A stretch of DNA of 64,000 nucleotides. Source: JAFGXT01 sp963677165 (GTDB lineage: Bacteria > Verrucomicrobiota > Lentisphaeria > Victivallales > SZUA-371). Below the pieces are notes generated by a model. It searched no databases and was not told the origin of the DNA. It saw only the letters and a program-made list of their open reading frames with translations. This document shows, one piece after another, positions 1 to 8,800 of the stretch; position 1 is the stretch's first letter; the number at the start of each line of letters is the position of its first letter. The stretch spans positions 1,736,001 to 1,800,000 of the forward strand of contig CAXXSX010000002.1 in NCBI GenBank assembly GCA_963677165.2, given 5' to 3'. The position numbers were made by a program, and so were the translations under genes.

Positions 1-2
1 CC

Positions 3-263
3 GGAGAAATCCTGCTGACCAGTATGGATTGCGACGGCACCAAAGACGGTTACGATTGTGAACTGACCCGTGCGATATCTGAAAAAGTATCTGTACCTGT
101 AATTGCTTCCGGCGGCGCCGGTACGCTTGACCATCTGGTGGAAGTGCTGAACAAAGGCAAAGCCGATGCGGTACTAGCTGCCAGTATCTTCCATTTTGGA
201 ACCTATACCGTTCCACAAGCCAAAGAATTTTTGAAACAACACAATATTCCGGTGCGGGAATAA
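3..263 (+). CDS. hisF: Imidazole glycerol phosphate synthase cyclase subunit HisF, C-terminal part
   Basis: The reading frame is open from the window edge, so the 5' end of the gene lies outside. HisF is the cyclase half of the HisF-HisH complex, which turns PRFAR and ammonia into imidazole glycerol phosphate and AICAR in cytoplasmic histidine synthesis. The fragment starts with the family signature LLTSMDCDGTKDGYD, whose DxDGT part carries the C-terminal catalytic aspartate. It continues through the last phosphate-binding strand and loop (IASGGAGTLDH) and the ADAVLAASIFHFG segment, and ends with the usual short tail. About two thirds of a normal 250-residue HisF is missing only because the window starts here. 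The malic enzyme follows 79 bases downstream on the same strand. Confidence 0.95.
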   Translation, partial: GEILLTSMDCDGTKDGYDCELTRAISEKVSVPVIASGGAGTLDHLVEVLNKGKADAVLAASIFHFGTYTVPQAKEFLKQHNIPVRE

Positions 264-342
264 TTTCCCCGGCTTCTATCTGTATAGGCCGCTTCCTGCC
301 GGTAATTAATATATTTATATAACATCAAGGATATATCACGCA

Positions 343-1680
343 ATGAGCAACAAAGAATTTGAAGAAGCAAGTTTAAAATATCATGCCGAGCCGCTGCCCG
401 GCAAAATTACCATGATTTCCAGTAAGCCCTGTGAAACTCAGGCCGACCTGTCCATGGCATATACGCCGGGCGTTGCGATTCCCTGCCTGAAAATCAAGGA
501 TAATCCGGCGGACAGTTGGAAATATACCGCCAGAGCCAACACCGTAGCGGTCGTCAGTGACGGAACCGCAGTCCTCGGCCTTGGCAACATCGGCCCGGAA
601 GCCGGTATGCCGGTCATGGAAGGAAAAGCCGTACTGTTTAAAGAGTTTGCCGGAATCGATACCATTCCGCTTTGCTTAACCAACGTATTTGATGAAAACG
701 GTCGTACCGATGCTGACGCGATTATCGAAACCGTTCAGCGTCTTGAACCATCATTCGGCGGCATCAATCTGGAAGACATCGGCGCTCCGGCCTGCTTCAA
801 AATCGAGCAGACTCTGAAGAAAACCATGTCTATTCCGGTATTTCACGATGATCAGCACGGCACCGCGATTATTTCCATGTCAGGAATTATCAATGCCCTG
901 CGTATGGTCAACAAAAAAATTGAAGACTGCCGCTTCGTGGTAAATGGCGCCGGTGCCGCCGGTATTGCCTGCTCTGAATTCTATATTTCTGCCGGAGCAA
1001 AACGTGAAAACTTTATGATGTGTGACTCAAAGGGCGTGATCTACAAGGGACGTACCGAAAGCATGACTCCCGAAAAAGAAAGATTTGCCGCCGATACTTC
1101 CTGTCGTACGCTGGCAGATGCCATGAAAGGCGCTGATTTGTTCCTCGGCGTATCTGTCGGTAACATCGTTACCAAGGAAATGGTTAAATCAATGGCTCCG
1201 AACGCGATTCTGTTTGCCATGGCTAACCCTACACCGGAAATTTTCCCGCAGGACGCTATGGACGCCGGTGCCGCGGTCGTCGGAACCGGACGTACCGACT
1301 TCCCGAACCAGGTGAACAACGTACTTGGCTTCCCGGGTATCTTTCGTGGCGCGCTTGACGTACGCGCTTCCGATATCAATGAGGACATGAAACTGGCGGC
1401 CTCCAAAGCGCTGGCGGAAATCGTTACTGAAAAGACTCCCGACGATGTTTATAAGATTCTTAAGAAAGCATATCCGCAGGATGCAGCCAACGGCATGTTC
1501 GATGGTGAATGTCCGCTGAGTAGCTCTTATGTAATTCCGAAACCGTTTGATCCGCGTGTGGTTCCTAGAGTAGCCCGTTATGTTGCCGAAGCGGCAATGA
1601 AAAGCGGAGTAGCTCAGATTGAGCTCGACGACCTGGAAGCATACGAACAGGAACTCCTTGATATTTTGAAAAAACGTTAA
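343..1680 (+). CDS. NAD(P)-dependent malic enzyme, short form
   Basis: This 445-residue protein should oxidatively decarboxylate malate to pyruvate and CO2 with reduction of NAD(P), linking the C4 and C3 pools in the cytoplasm. Near the N-terminus it has the AYTPGVAIPC and VVSDGTAVLGLGNIGPEAG signatures of the short bacterial malic enzymes. The metal and substrate region reads INLEDIGAP and FHDDQHGTA, and the NAD(P)-binding Rossmann motif is VVNGAGAAG near residue 202. A later FAMANPTPEI segment is also typical. It lacks the phosphotransacetylase-like C-terminal domain of MaeB, so it is the short form. The start ATG has an AAGG ribosome-binding site about 13 bases upstream. Cofactor preference (NAD or NADP) cannot be read with confidence. 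It appears to be a single-gene unit between hisF and a repeat region. Confidence 0.93.
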   Translation: MSNKEFEEASLKYHAEPLPGKITMISSKPCETQADLSMAYTPGVAIPCLKIKDNPADSWKYTARANTVAVVSDGTAVLGLGNIGPEAGMPVMEGKAVLFKEFAGIDTIPLCLTNVFDENGRTDADAIIETVQRLEPSFGGINLEDIGAPACFKIEQTLKKTMSIPVFHDDQHGTAIISMSGIINALRMVNKKIEDCRFVVNGAGAAGIACSEFYISAGAKRENFMMCDSKGVIYKGRTESMTPEKERFAADTSCRTLADAMKGADLFLGVSVGNIVTKEMVKSMAPNAILFAMANPTPEIFPQDAMDAGAAVVGTGRTDFPNQVNNVLGFPGIFRGALDVRASDINEDMKLAASKALAEIVTEKTPDDVYKILKKAYPQDAANGMFDGECPLSSSYVIPKPFDPRVVPRVARYVAEAAMKSGVAQIELDDLEAYEQELLDILKKR

Positions 1681-1702
1681 GTTAAAAAAGAAAGGCTGCG
1701 AA

Positions 1703-1867
1703 GCAGTAATAACTCAACCGGCAGTGCCGGGACGCAGTCCAGCGGGCGGATTCCGCTGGTCGGCGCAGCCGAAATCCTTCACCTGCAACTTAGATATTAT
1801 CGCAAACGATTAACACGTCAGCAATATTTTCCTAAGCGAGCGAAGCAATGCGAAAGGAAAATATTGC
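1703..1867 (-). repeat. Composite repeat: family B fragment plus hairpin element E (copy 1)
   Basis: The 358-base gap after the malic enzyme holds repeats rather than a gene. Bases 1703-1777 are a shortened, reverse-strand copy of the family B repeat, recognised by ending in GGTCGGCGCAGCCGAAATCC. Bases 1821-1867 form a long hairpin with arms GCAATATTTTCC and GGAAAATATTGC around a GCGAGCGAAGCAATGCG core. The same B-then-E order, with the shared lead-in GATTAACACGTCAGCA, recurs at 41103-41275. Short near-tandem units (GACCCGAGGTCCC) and AT-rich TTAATTCTTAATT runs follow to about 2030. A 67-codon reverse ORF across this stretch is not supported. Confidence 0.7.
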
Positions 1868-2038
1868 GACACAATCTTCTCCCCCGACTGACTGTCGCAG
1901 CCGAAATCCCCCGGGAAACCGCATTTTAATTCTTAATTCTGCATTCTTAATTCTTAATTTTCCCAAATGTGTATCGATGTACAGGTCCCGACCCGAGGTC
2001 CCCTGACCCGAGGTCCCAAGTTGCGCAAATTCCATATT

Positions 2039-4057
2039 TTATTTATCGAAACCAACTTCATTCAGGTATTTATCAAGAAGGTTTTGCTTCTTCTCCTCTG
2101 ATATTTCTACTTCTAATTCTTTTAAAACTTCATCAAGTTTGAATCTTGCAGTTTGAATAATTTGTTCCCATTTCAAACAGCCGATAATATAATTTCCATT
2201 CTGGTAATTAGATATTATTTGATCCTGAGAGCTTCCTGTAAATTCTGCTTCTAAGCCTTTTGTGAAGTCTGTTGAAACAAAATAATATCTCCACTTATTC
2301 TTTTCGCTAATATCGATCCCTTTTGCCTCAATAATACCCTTATAAACTTTTTTCCCTTGGGGAATATTTCCCACCCCTATTGATACTTTAGGAGCTTTCA
2401 ACTCAATGATTAAGTTATCGGTTGTTGTTGTGTTTCTTCTGTCAAATTTACGCCACAAATAAAGATCAGGTATTTTTTTTAGGCAGCTTTCAGCTTTATC
2501 AACTTCTTGATTTATTTCAGATTCAATTTCCTCAATTTGTTCGTCACTTAATTCTTTGTTTTGCAGATGTACTGAAAGTACTTTTGTTAATCTTTGGTCA
2601 CTTGTACCTAGTGTATAATCAAATTCATCACCAAATATCCAAAGGTTTTTTTCTACAATTTTGTGTAATTGTGTTCTTTCTTTTAAGTGTGTTTTATAGA
2701 AATCATCGTGAACCAACGTATCAAGCAAATCTAAAAATGCTTTCCTTTCCTGCAATTCTTTATAATGAGTAACTAGCTGAGGAAGTTTTGAACTATTGCA
2801 TACATCCTTGAAATCTTCTGCTGATTCGGGACTTAAATCAAGTAATTCTGACAAGTTAGCTGCTATGTTTTTATCTTTTTCAATGAATTTTTTCAGAAGT
2901 TTGAAGCAGAGTGTTAAAGAATGCGTTTTCTTTGACATAAATTTCTGATTATTTTCTAATAATGAATAAGCACAAATATCAAAAAGATTACGCTCTGCTT
3001 CTTCAATCTCGTCAAGTTGCTTATCGTCAAATGGATAAAAATCTTGCTCTGTAAACTCCATAAATTCTTCCCGTGAACGTAAACGTTTTACCATGAATAA
3101 AAATCTATTTAATTTATTTCGATAGTTCTTCTGAATACGGCTGAATTTATCTCTAAATTCATCATTGTACTGACTGTAAGAATTATAGTAATCTGATATT
3201 AACAGAACAGTATGAGAAGGTAAATTATTACCTGCTTGAGTTCCTGATGGACAGTAGCCCACATAGTTTTTGTTCTGATCATAAATAAATGTATGTTTGT
3301 GGTTTGTGAATTTAAATTCCTTTTTCCAAGCAATAAATTCGTAGTTAAAGTTATACGACTTCTCATCATCATTAAAGACAAAGACGCCTGACTCTTCTTT
3401 TTCAATATAATTGTCAGGAATTATTTCTTCGCCATTCACTGTAATATGAAATTTCCCCAAAGAATTTTTTATATATAAACCAATACTTTCTAAAATTGTA
3501 TGAATAATATCTTTATCTGTTAACGTTGATGCTTTTGGGGTTAAATCCGTAATAGTAACAATTGTACCTGTATCTGCTGAAGTTTCTTTATCATTTTTTA
3601 TTGACATAGTTTTAGGAAAATCATAATTCAATGTCATTTCATATTGGAAATTGCTATTCCCCTTTTTATGAATAGTTTGCCAATTTATAGATTTACCCAA
3701 AGCAAGGTATTTAAATCTTCCCAAACCATTTTTCCCATGATATTCTCTTCCGTCCGTTCTTTTATTACCTTGTTTCCAAGATTGTCCAAACTGACTAAAA
3801 TATAATTCAACTTTGTCTATATCTATTCCATAACCTCTATCGATAACTTGAATCTCAGAAATATAACTGAGAGGGATTTCTTGGGGATCTAAGCCTGATT
3901 CATCTTTTTTTGTAATAATATCAACTCTGGAAGATTCTGCATCTATTGCATTAAAAATTATTTGAAGCAAAGCATCTATTGGTTTTACTGTTGAATGCTT
4001 TAGAATTTCTCTATCTGTTAATTTTACAGCAATCTGCTTATCCATTCCTTGCCCCAT
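2039..4057 (-). CDS. GHKL ATPase fused to a Shedu-like PD-(D/E)XK nuclease domain; candidate defence protein
   Basis: This 672-residue protein has an N-terminal Hsp90/MutL/histidine-kinase-type ATPase fold. Visible motifs are the N box IFNAIDAESS (near residue 35), the G1-type VIDRGYGID (near 72), and the lid motif GKNGLGRFKY (near 108). The middle (about 300-470) is helical and charged. The C-terminal third resembles the DUF4263/Shedu nuclease: EKNLWIFGDEF, then PDLYLW and a catalytic-looking LIIELKAPK (E-x-K). Shedu proteins are anti-phage nucleases with variable N-terminal sensor domains, so the inference is a single-gene defence system in which the ATPase gates the nuclease. The gene is clearly richer in A+T than its neighbours and stands alone among repeats, which suggests transfer. 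A second ATG four codons in (4045) is a possible alternative start; neither start has a clean ribosome-binding site. Confidence 0.7.
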   Translation of the reverse strand: MGQGMDKQIAVKLTDREILKHSTVKPIDALLQIIFNAIDAESSRVDIITKKDESGLDPQEIPLSYISEIQVIDRGYGIDIDKVELYFSQFGQSWKQGNKRTDGREYHGKNGLGRFKYLALGKSINWQTIHKKGNSNFQYEMTLNYDFPKTMSIKNDKETSADTGTIVTITDLTPKASTLTDKDIIHTILESIGLYIKNSLGKFHITVNGEEIIPDNYIEKEESGVFVFNDDEKSYNFNYEFIAWKKEFKFTNHKHTFIYDQNKNYVGYCPSGTQAGNNLPSHTVLLISDYYNSYSQYNDEFRDKFSRIQKNYRNKLNRFLFMVKRLRSREEFMEFTEQDFYPFDDKQLDEIEEAERNLFDICAYSLLENNQKFMSKKTHSLTLCFKLLKKFIEKDKNIAANLSELLDLSPESAEDFKDVCNSSKLPQLVTHYKELQERKAFLDLLDTLVHDDFYKTHLKERTQLHKIVEKNLWIFGDEFDYTLGTSDQRLTKVLSVHLQNKELSDEQIEEIESEINQEVDKAESCLKKIPDLYLWRKFDRRNTTTTDNLIIELKAPKVSIGVGNIPQGKKVYKGIIEAKGIDISEKNKWRYYFVSTDFTKGLEAEFTGSSQDQIISNYQNGNYIIGCLKWEQIIQTARFKLDEVLKELEVEISEEKKQNLLDKYLNEVGFDK

Positions 4058-4268
4058 GAAATTATTTGTTGATAAAAGCTATAAAAGGAAAAATAACATA
4101 ATTCTACAAATATTAAAGTGATATATGCATTATATTTTTGGGAACTGGGTCAGTCTATCTGACGTTACATTTTCACACACAACTCATTCCTCTTTCCCTC
4201 GTTGAAAAAGCTTTGGGTAGAGATTATAGTAATAAATATAATTGAATGCATCACATTCAGGTTTTCAG

Positions 4269-4603
4269 AGTAGCTTGCGCTGTCCCAGCGCAAATAGCAA
4301 TTTTGCTGATATCGTGTGGATTTATGGAAACCTATAAAGTCACGAATAACTTTAGGAAAACGTATTTAGTCGTTTGTGATAGAAATGACTCATGCGAAAT
4401 GAGCGAATTTAGGTAGGGCGTGCTCTCCGCAGCGCGCCATCTCCCGGGATTTTGTGCTTGGGCACAAAATAGCGGACGGTTACGGAGAACCGTCCCTACC
4501 CGAGAAACTGCATTTTGCACGAGTCATTTGTGAAAGAAAAGAATCCGTGTCTACGGCGTTTGTGGCAGACTTGCTATTTGCGTTGGGGACAACGCAAGCT
4601 ACT
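4269..4603. repeat. Family A inverted-repeat element, copy A1 (interrupted by element C1)
   Basis: The element is bounded by imperfect 32-33 bp terminal inverted repeats: AGTAGCTTGCGCTGTCCCAG at the left and its complement ending ACAACGCAAGCTACT at the right (4571-4603). Each end also folds on itself, as TTGCGCTG can pair with CAGCGCAA. The interior has motifs seen in other copies, such as TGCTGATATCGTGT and CCGTGTCTACGGCGTTTG. This copy is longer than the others because element C1 (4412-4500) sits inside it. It lies in an 860-base stretch between the Shedu-like gene and the leader RNA, with no other gene visible. Confidence 0.75.
4412..4500. repeat. Element C1, palindromic repeat nested in A1
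   Basis: The ends GGTAGGGCGTGCTCTCCG and CGGAGAACCGTCCCTACC pair imperfectly with each other. Inside is a hairpin with 9-bp arms ATTTTGTGC and GCACAAAAT. A near-identical copy is at 5256-5344 and a shortened one at 11695-11751. Its position inside A1 implies that C inserted into, or was captured by, an A element. A short antisense ORF across it (4332-4520) is rejected. Confidence 0.7.
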
Positions 4604-4696
4604 TGGGGAAATTCAAAATTCGGAGAAACATAATATCATTAAGAATTAAAATTTAAGAATTAAGAATGTATGGGATATAGCTTATTCTGTTAATTT

Positions 4697-4918
4697 TACA
4701 ATCATAGTTTTCACGTGATTATTGCGTGAATTTATTTTCGTTCGTGTGTGTAAAAACCGCCAAATTCTTTATGGAACGCGAACAGGAAAACAGTGCCCTT
4801 GTGTATACTTGGGCGGTGTTTGCTTGTTGTTCCATGGGGCTTGGCGGTCCTTTACACACGACAAGTACAACGCCGCCCTTTTTTGTTTCGAGGGCGGCAA
4901 CTCACAAAGGGGGTTGCC
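4697..4918 (+). ncRNA. Candidate structured 5' leader RNA of the STAS-like gene, copy 1
   Basis: This 222-base stretch is conserved with 23472-23695, yet does not code. Predicted helices read directly from the bases are: 4746-4754 with 4851-4859 (GTGTGTAAA/TTTACACAC); 4756-4762 with 4842-4848 (ACCGCCA/TGGCGGT); and 4771-4777 with 4829-4835 (ATGGAAC/GTTCCAT). In the other copy the same positions read CAGACT/AGTCTG, CCACCA/TGGTGG and ACAGAAC/GTTCTGT, so pairing is kept while sequence changes. A further hairpin is 4872-4878 with 4892-4898 (GCCGCCC/GGGCGGC). A last one, 4896-4901 with 4913-4918 (GGCAAC/GTTGCC), encloses the AAAGGGGG ribosome-binding site and abuts the ATG at 4919. The last two overlap by three bases and so compete. 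This is what a translational switch looks like; ligand and function are unknown. Confidence 0.7.
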
Positions 4919-5260
4919 ATGGCAATCAGGGAAATCGTGGTACGTGATGGAGAAGTAGCCGTAAAAATGGATGGCGTTTTAACCGCAGAGGATTTGGATT
5001 TAGCGCAGGGGTATATTTACTTAAATCAGGAATCTATTAAAAAGTTTAAACGTCAGGTATTTGATTTTACCGAGGTCGAAGGATATCAACTAAACTCTGC
5101 CCAGATATTTTATCTTGCCGTACTCGATAATTCGGCAGTACTGACCAATCCCGAAATCGAATTCATCAAAATCGCCCCCAAGCTCAAAATCTACGAAATG
5201 TGCTGCGAATGGCATCAAAACATAATTGTCAGAGCTAAAACCAAGATTTTACGTAGGTAG
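4919..5260 (+). CDS. Small STAS-like domain protein downstream of the structured leader
   Basis: This 113-residue protein starts MAIREIVVRDGEVAVKMDG. The start is fixed by AAAGGGGG five bases upstream and by conservation with the second copy at 23696. Its alternation of strands and helices, with a VFDFTEVEG segment near residues 46-54 where STAS domains carry their conserved loop, and the IEFIKIAP segment, resembles anti-sigma-factor-antagonist (STAS) proteins. That is a fold-level inference, not a firm family match. It has no signal peptide or membrane segment. It is preceded by the structured leader and followed at once by element C2, which supplies the last Arg codon and the TAG stop, so the native C-terminus may have been altered. 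Longer upstream ORFs through the leader (from 4722 or 4793) are rejected. Role unknown, possibly a regulatory partner-switch protein. Confidence 0.65.
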   Translation: MAIREIVVRDGEVAVKMDGVLTAEDLDLAQGYIYLNQESIKKFKRQVFDFTEVEGYQLNSAQIFYLAVLDNSAVLTNPEIEFIKIAPKLKIYEMCCEWHQNIIVRAKTKILRR

Positions 5261-5344
5261 GGCGTGCTCTCCGCAGCGCGCCGGCTCTTGGGATTTTGTG
5301 CTCCGGCACAAAATAACTGACGGTTACGGAGAACCATCCCTACC
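5256..5344. repeat. Element C2, palindromic repeat at the 3' end of the STAS-like gene
   Basis: This copy is nearly identical to C1 (4412-4500), with paired ends GGTAGGGCGTGCTCTCCG and CGGAGAACCATCCCTACC and the internal hairpin ATTTTGTGC/GCACAAAAT. It overlaps the last five bases of the STAS-like gene and provides its stop codon. Confidence 0.7.
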
Positions 5345-5349
5345 TTGAG

Positions 5350-5462
5350 GATTTCGGCTTTGCCGACCAACGACACACCGTTGGATCGCGCCCGCGGAGC
5401 CCGCAGTGGCAAGTAATGTCGTTAATCTGGCTGAAAGTTTCTTTCAGACTCAGATCAACGCC
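5350..5462 (+). repeat. Family B structured repeat, copy B1
   Basis: Family B runs GATTTCGGCT-TTGCCGACCA, a short hairpin CCAACG/CGTTGG, a GC-rich part, then AAGTAATGTCGTTAATCTGG and a hairpin in which TTAATCTG pairs with CAGATCAA around GCTGAAAG/CTTTCAG. Other copies are at 23993-24098 (+), 43670-43782 (-) and 59223-59338 (-), with fragments at 1703 and 41103. The last hairpin differs in sequence between copies but remains paired. B follows the STAS-like gene in both blocks. Confidence 0.65.
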
Positions 5463-5498
5463 AAGAGTGTCCGGTATAAATCGCGAAGCGGCTTAAAG

Positions 5499-5770
5499 GG
5501 TAGCATGCGCTGTCCCCAGCGCATAAAGCAATTTTGCTGATATTGCATGGATTTATGGATATCTACAAAAGTCACGAATGGCTTATAATAAACGTATTGG
5601 ATGGAACATCCGTGTCTACACTTTAATCGACTAAATGTGCTATTTGCGTTGGGGACAACGCAAGCAACTGTGGGACTTCCAAACGAAACATCGTTCTGCC
5701 GTGCTGGTGCACATTGTGCCGGTTTTATCAAAACAGGCACTACTTTGCTACCGCATTTTTTTAATTCTTA
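5499..5770. repeat. Family A copy A2 followed by element D (copy 1)
   Basis: Bases 5499-5669 are a 171-bp family A copy, with the left end GGTAGCATGCGCTGTCCCCA and the right end TTTGCGTTGGGGACAACGC. Directly attached (to about 5770) is element D, which includes the hairpin GTGCCGGTTTT-ATC-AAAACAGGCAC and ends in an AT-rich TTAATTCTTAATTCTTC run. The same A-right-end plus D junction is found at 11411-11580. There is no gene between the STAS-like gene and the convergent BlaR1-like gene (5261-5839). Confidence 0.65.
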
Positions 5771-5839
5771 ATTCTTCATTAATAAGAATTTGCGCATACG
5801 GCTGCGGTTGTGCCGCTGTAGCATAGTTGTTAATGTATG

Positions 5840-8800
5840 CTATTTTCCGCTGTTGGTTGAGAATGAGTAGCGATAAGGGGCCAGTGGTTCACCTTTTTTG
5901 CTAAAGAAGCCAATAAATTCGGCTGTATTCAGAGAAGTAAGGTACTCATGATTTGGTTCCAGCTTTACCGGGATAATGAAAGTCGTTCCTGTTTTATCCC
6001 AATGTATTTTCCCATCGACAGGAATCTGCTTTTCCGGATTTAGCGTCACAACGGCTCTGCCTCCACGGGACATTTCCTGATTAAATTTTATTTTGATAAA
6101 TTTCAGGCCAGGATCGACTTTTTGCGCGCCGTTTGGCGGCGTGATCTCAACGATTTTAGGACCGAGCTTTTTCCACTTTTTTTCGTTTACTTCCTGTTTT
6201 GACTTTATGTGTTTAATAAAATCATCAGGAGTCGCCTTCTCAACGGAAACCAACTCAAACGACGGACTTTTTTTAATTACAGCCTTAAAGAGCTCCGGCT
6301 TCGTAGTAACAAACGTTCCTTCCAGCATGCCATTTACAACAGCAGTTCTGAATATGGATGCAGCCCCAATCTTACCCGGCCCGGAATGTAACTTTTTGGA
6401 ATATCTTCCTAAGCGTTTGAGAATTTGTCTTGCAATGACCGGATCAAAGCCGTTAATAGGCTTGAATCTTGCCAGATATGCTCCTTTGATAAGGGCATTG
6501 GTTAGTTTAGCTTTTTCTTCATTCTCATTATCGCTGGATGGCCCGGTCATGTTTTGATAGCTGATTACATCATTAAGGCGTGCAAGCTTTTGCCAATCAC
6601 TTTCCGGAATAATGTATTGATCCGGTGTTTCCAGTTTAAGCGCGAGCTCTGCGATTTTGTGCTGATCTGAATCAATTGCATTGGGATAATCCGTAACGAT
6701 TTCTTTTATTAATTTTTTAGCTTCATTTCGTTTTCCGCTTTTCATATAGATTCTGGCAAGGAGATATCGGGTAAGCGCTCCGACAGATACCCGATATTTA
6801 TAGCAGTCACTGCTTTGTTTTATTGCTTGTTGCAGATATTTAATTTGATTTTTTCCTTTGCTACTTCCGGCCCAGCGCAATAATGCCATCCCTGTTGCAT
6901 TCGCTTCGGGATATTTTGTAGCTAATTTTTCAAGGCTTACTTTTCCTTCTGGTGTATCAAATTGTGAAACAGCGGAACTGAAGAGTTCCTGTATTTCTTT
7001 CCGGGCTTCCGGAGAATAATTTTTCTTGTCCAGAAGTTCTTTTTGTTTTGATGCCCAATATTCAAGCTGGTAATTCACTTTTTCCATCAGGTTCAGAAAT
7101 TTACCTTTATCTACCGCTTTCTTATAGTCCTGTTTAACCTTATTGAAGCACTCCAGCGCCTTTTTCTCATTTCCGTTTTTGAGGTATGTTATACCAAGTT
7201 GATACATTACCTGAACACCAAGCAGTCCACCGCGATCACTGTAGCAGTTATAGAAATTGTCTATTACTTTTTGATACAGCTCAATCTGCTCCTTCCCACT
7301 GCTCTTCTCCGCCATTTTGAAAATCAGAGAAGCAACGATGTTAGAATCAGGAAATTTTTTGATCATGGCATCAATCAAAAGCTTGCGTTCCGCATTGGTT
7401 TTGCATTTACGATATTGCAAACATAATATCCTTAGTTCCTTCATATCTTCCTCTGTAAACTTACTGAGTTCTTTTTTTGCCATAACCGCTTTGCGTTCGG
7501 CCGTAGTCAGTGTTTTCTCTTTGGGTTTTGCGGAGGGATTGATTTTATGAAGTACAATTACAAACGGTTTATCTGTATACGTTGCTGCCATAATCGGACT
7601 GAGTTCTTCCTGTAATTTATAGCCTTTTTTCTTTATGCTTATTATTCCGGCCCGGAAGCGTGACACCATACCTTTAAGCAGGACATTTCCGGTTTTATCG
7701 GTTTTTCCCGAAGCGGAACCTGCTCCACGCCAGTTGATCTGAACACCGGAAACAGGATTTCCGGCTTCATCGACTGCCTTTACCCGAATTCTTATGCCGC
7801 GTTCAATAACAATCTTCAATTCAGCAGATGTACCGGGAGAGTGCGTGAAGAAGTGAGAGTGCCCTAAATATTTAGTAGAAGAATACCAGGGAATGATATG
7901 TACCCTGCCAAACTGTGGAGTTGTGTAAAAGTCAAAATGTCCGTTTTTGTCGGCGCGTCCGATTTCCGTACCTCTGCTGTCTGAATAAATGCCCATGTAA
8001 GGAATCGGTTTGTTCGTAACTTCATCCAGGCATTCGCCATAATAATGTACTGCGTCCTTTTTGAAGACCAGTGGCCTGAACATTGCTTTTACCGGTTTGC
8101 CCGGACGAACATTCATATATGCCTCAAGCGGTGCGTAAATTTCTGATTTAAAAACAACTTTAGCTCTCAGGAGTTTTCGATCGAATTTATTTCCCGGAAC
8201 AGATAATTTGAACATACCTTCCGCATTGGTTTTAATCTTTTCGACCGTTATCGGCGGCTCTGTCCTCTGCTTGTAAAGGATGATTTTACCTTCGGCATTT
8301 TTACGTTCGGAAAAAGCAACCGGTAGTGTACCAGTTATTACGTAATCGCCGGTAGTTGCGTTTTTCTCCTGTTTTACAGCAGGGGCCGTTACTCCGTCCA
8401 CCGGCGGATTAAATGCCAGCTTTTCTTTTGCGATAGGCTGGTTAATGGTCGGATAATAAGTAGTCATTGTCGTGGTTTTAAATCTGGGAAATTCGGTTGC
8501 TTCATCTATTCTTCTAACCAGAAAAGTTTTTTTGTCGATCCACACAACCAATGGTTTACTAGTAACTCCATTTTTTAAACGAACAGGACCACAATATCCC
8601 TGAATACGATAACACTCCGAATTGTCGAATCTTTTCTCTTCCAGCAATTTAGTTTTTTTCAAAGTTTTAAGGCCATAACCTCTGATTTCGTCAATCAGCA
8701 GGTTAGGAATCGTATGAGCAGAGCCTCCCGAAACACCAGTTGCGCCGGCAATAGCCATACTGAGAGAAACTTCTTTCTTAATTTTATTTTTGTCGGCATA

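Noticed and set aside
1929..1960. TTAATTCTTAATT runs as a CRISPR or tandem array
   Set aside because: Simple AT-rich near-repeats, a few units only, without spacers; similar runs end elements D near 5760 and 11570.
4722..4958. Two or three overlapping ORFs through the leader RNA, including a 155-codon form of the STAS-like gene from 4793
   Set aside because: The two leader copies differ by insertions, deletions and compensatory pair changes that ignore codon phase; AAAGGGGG marks ATG 4919 as the start.
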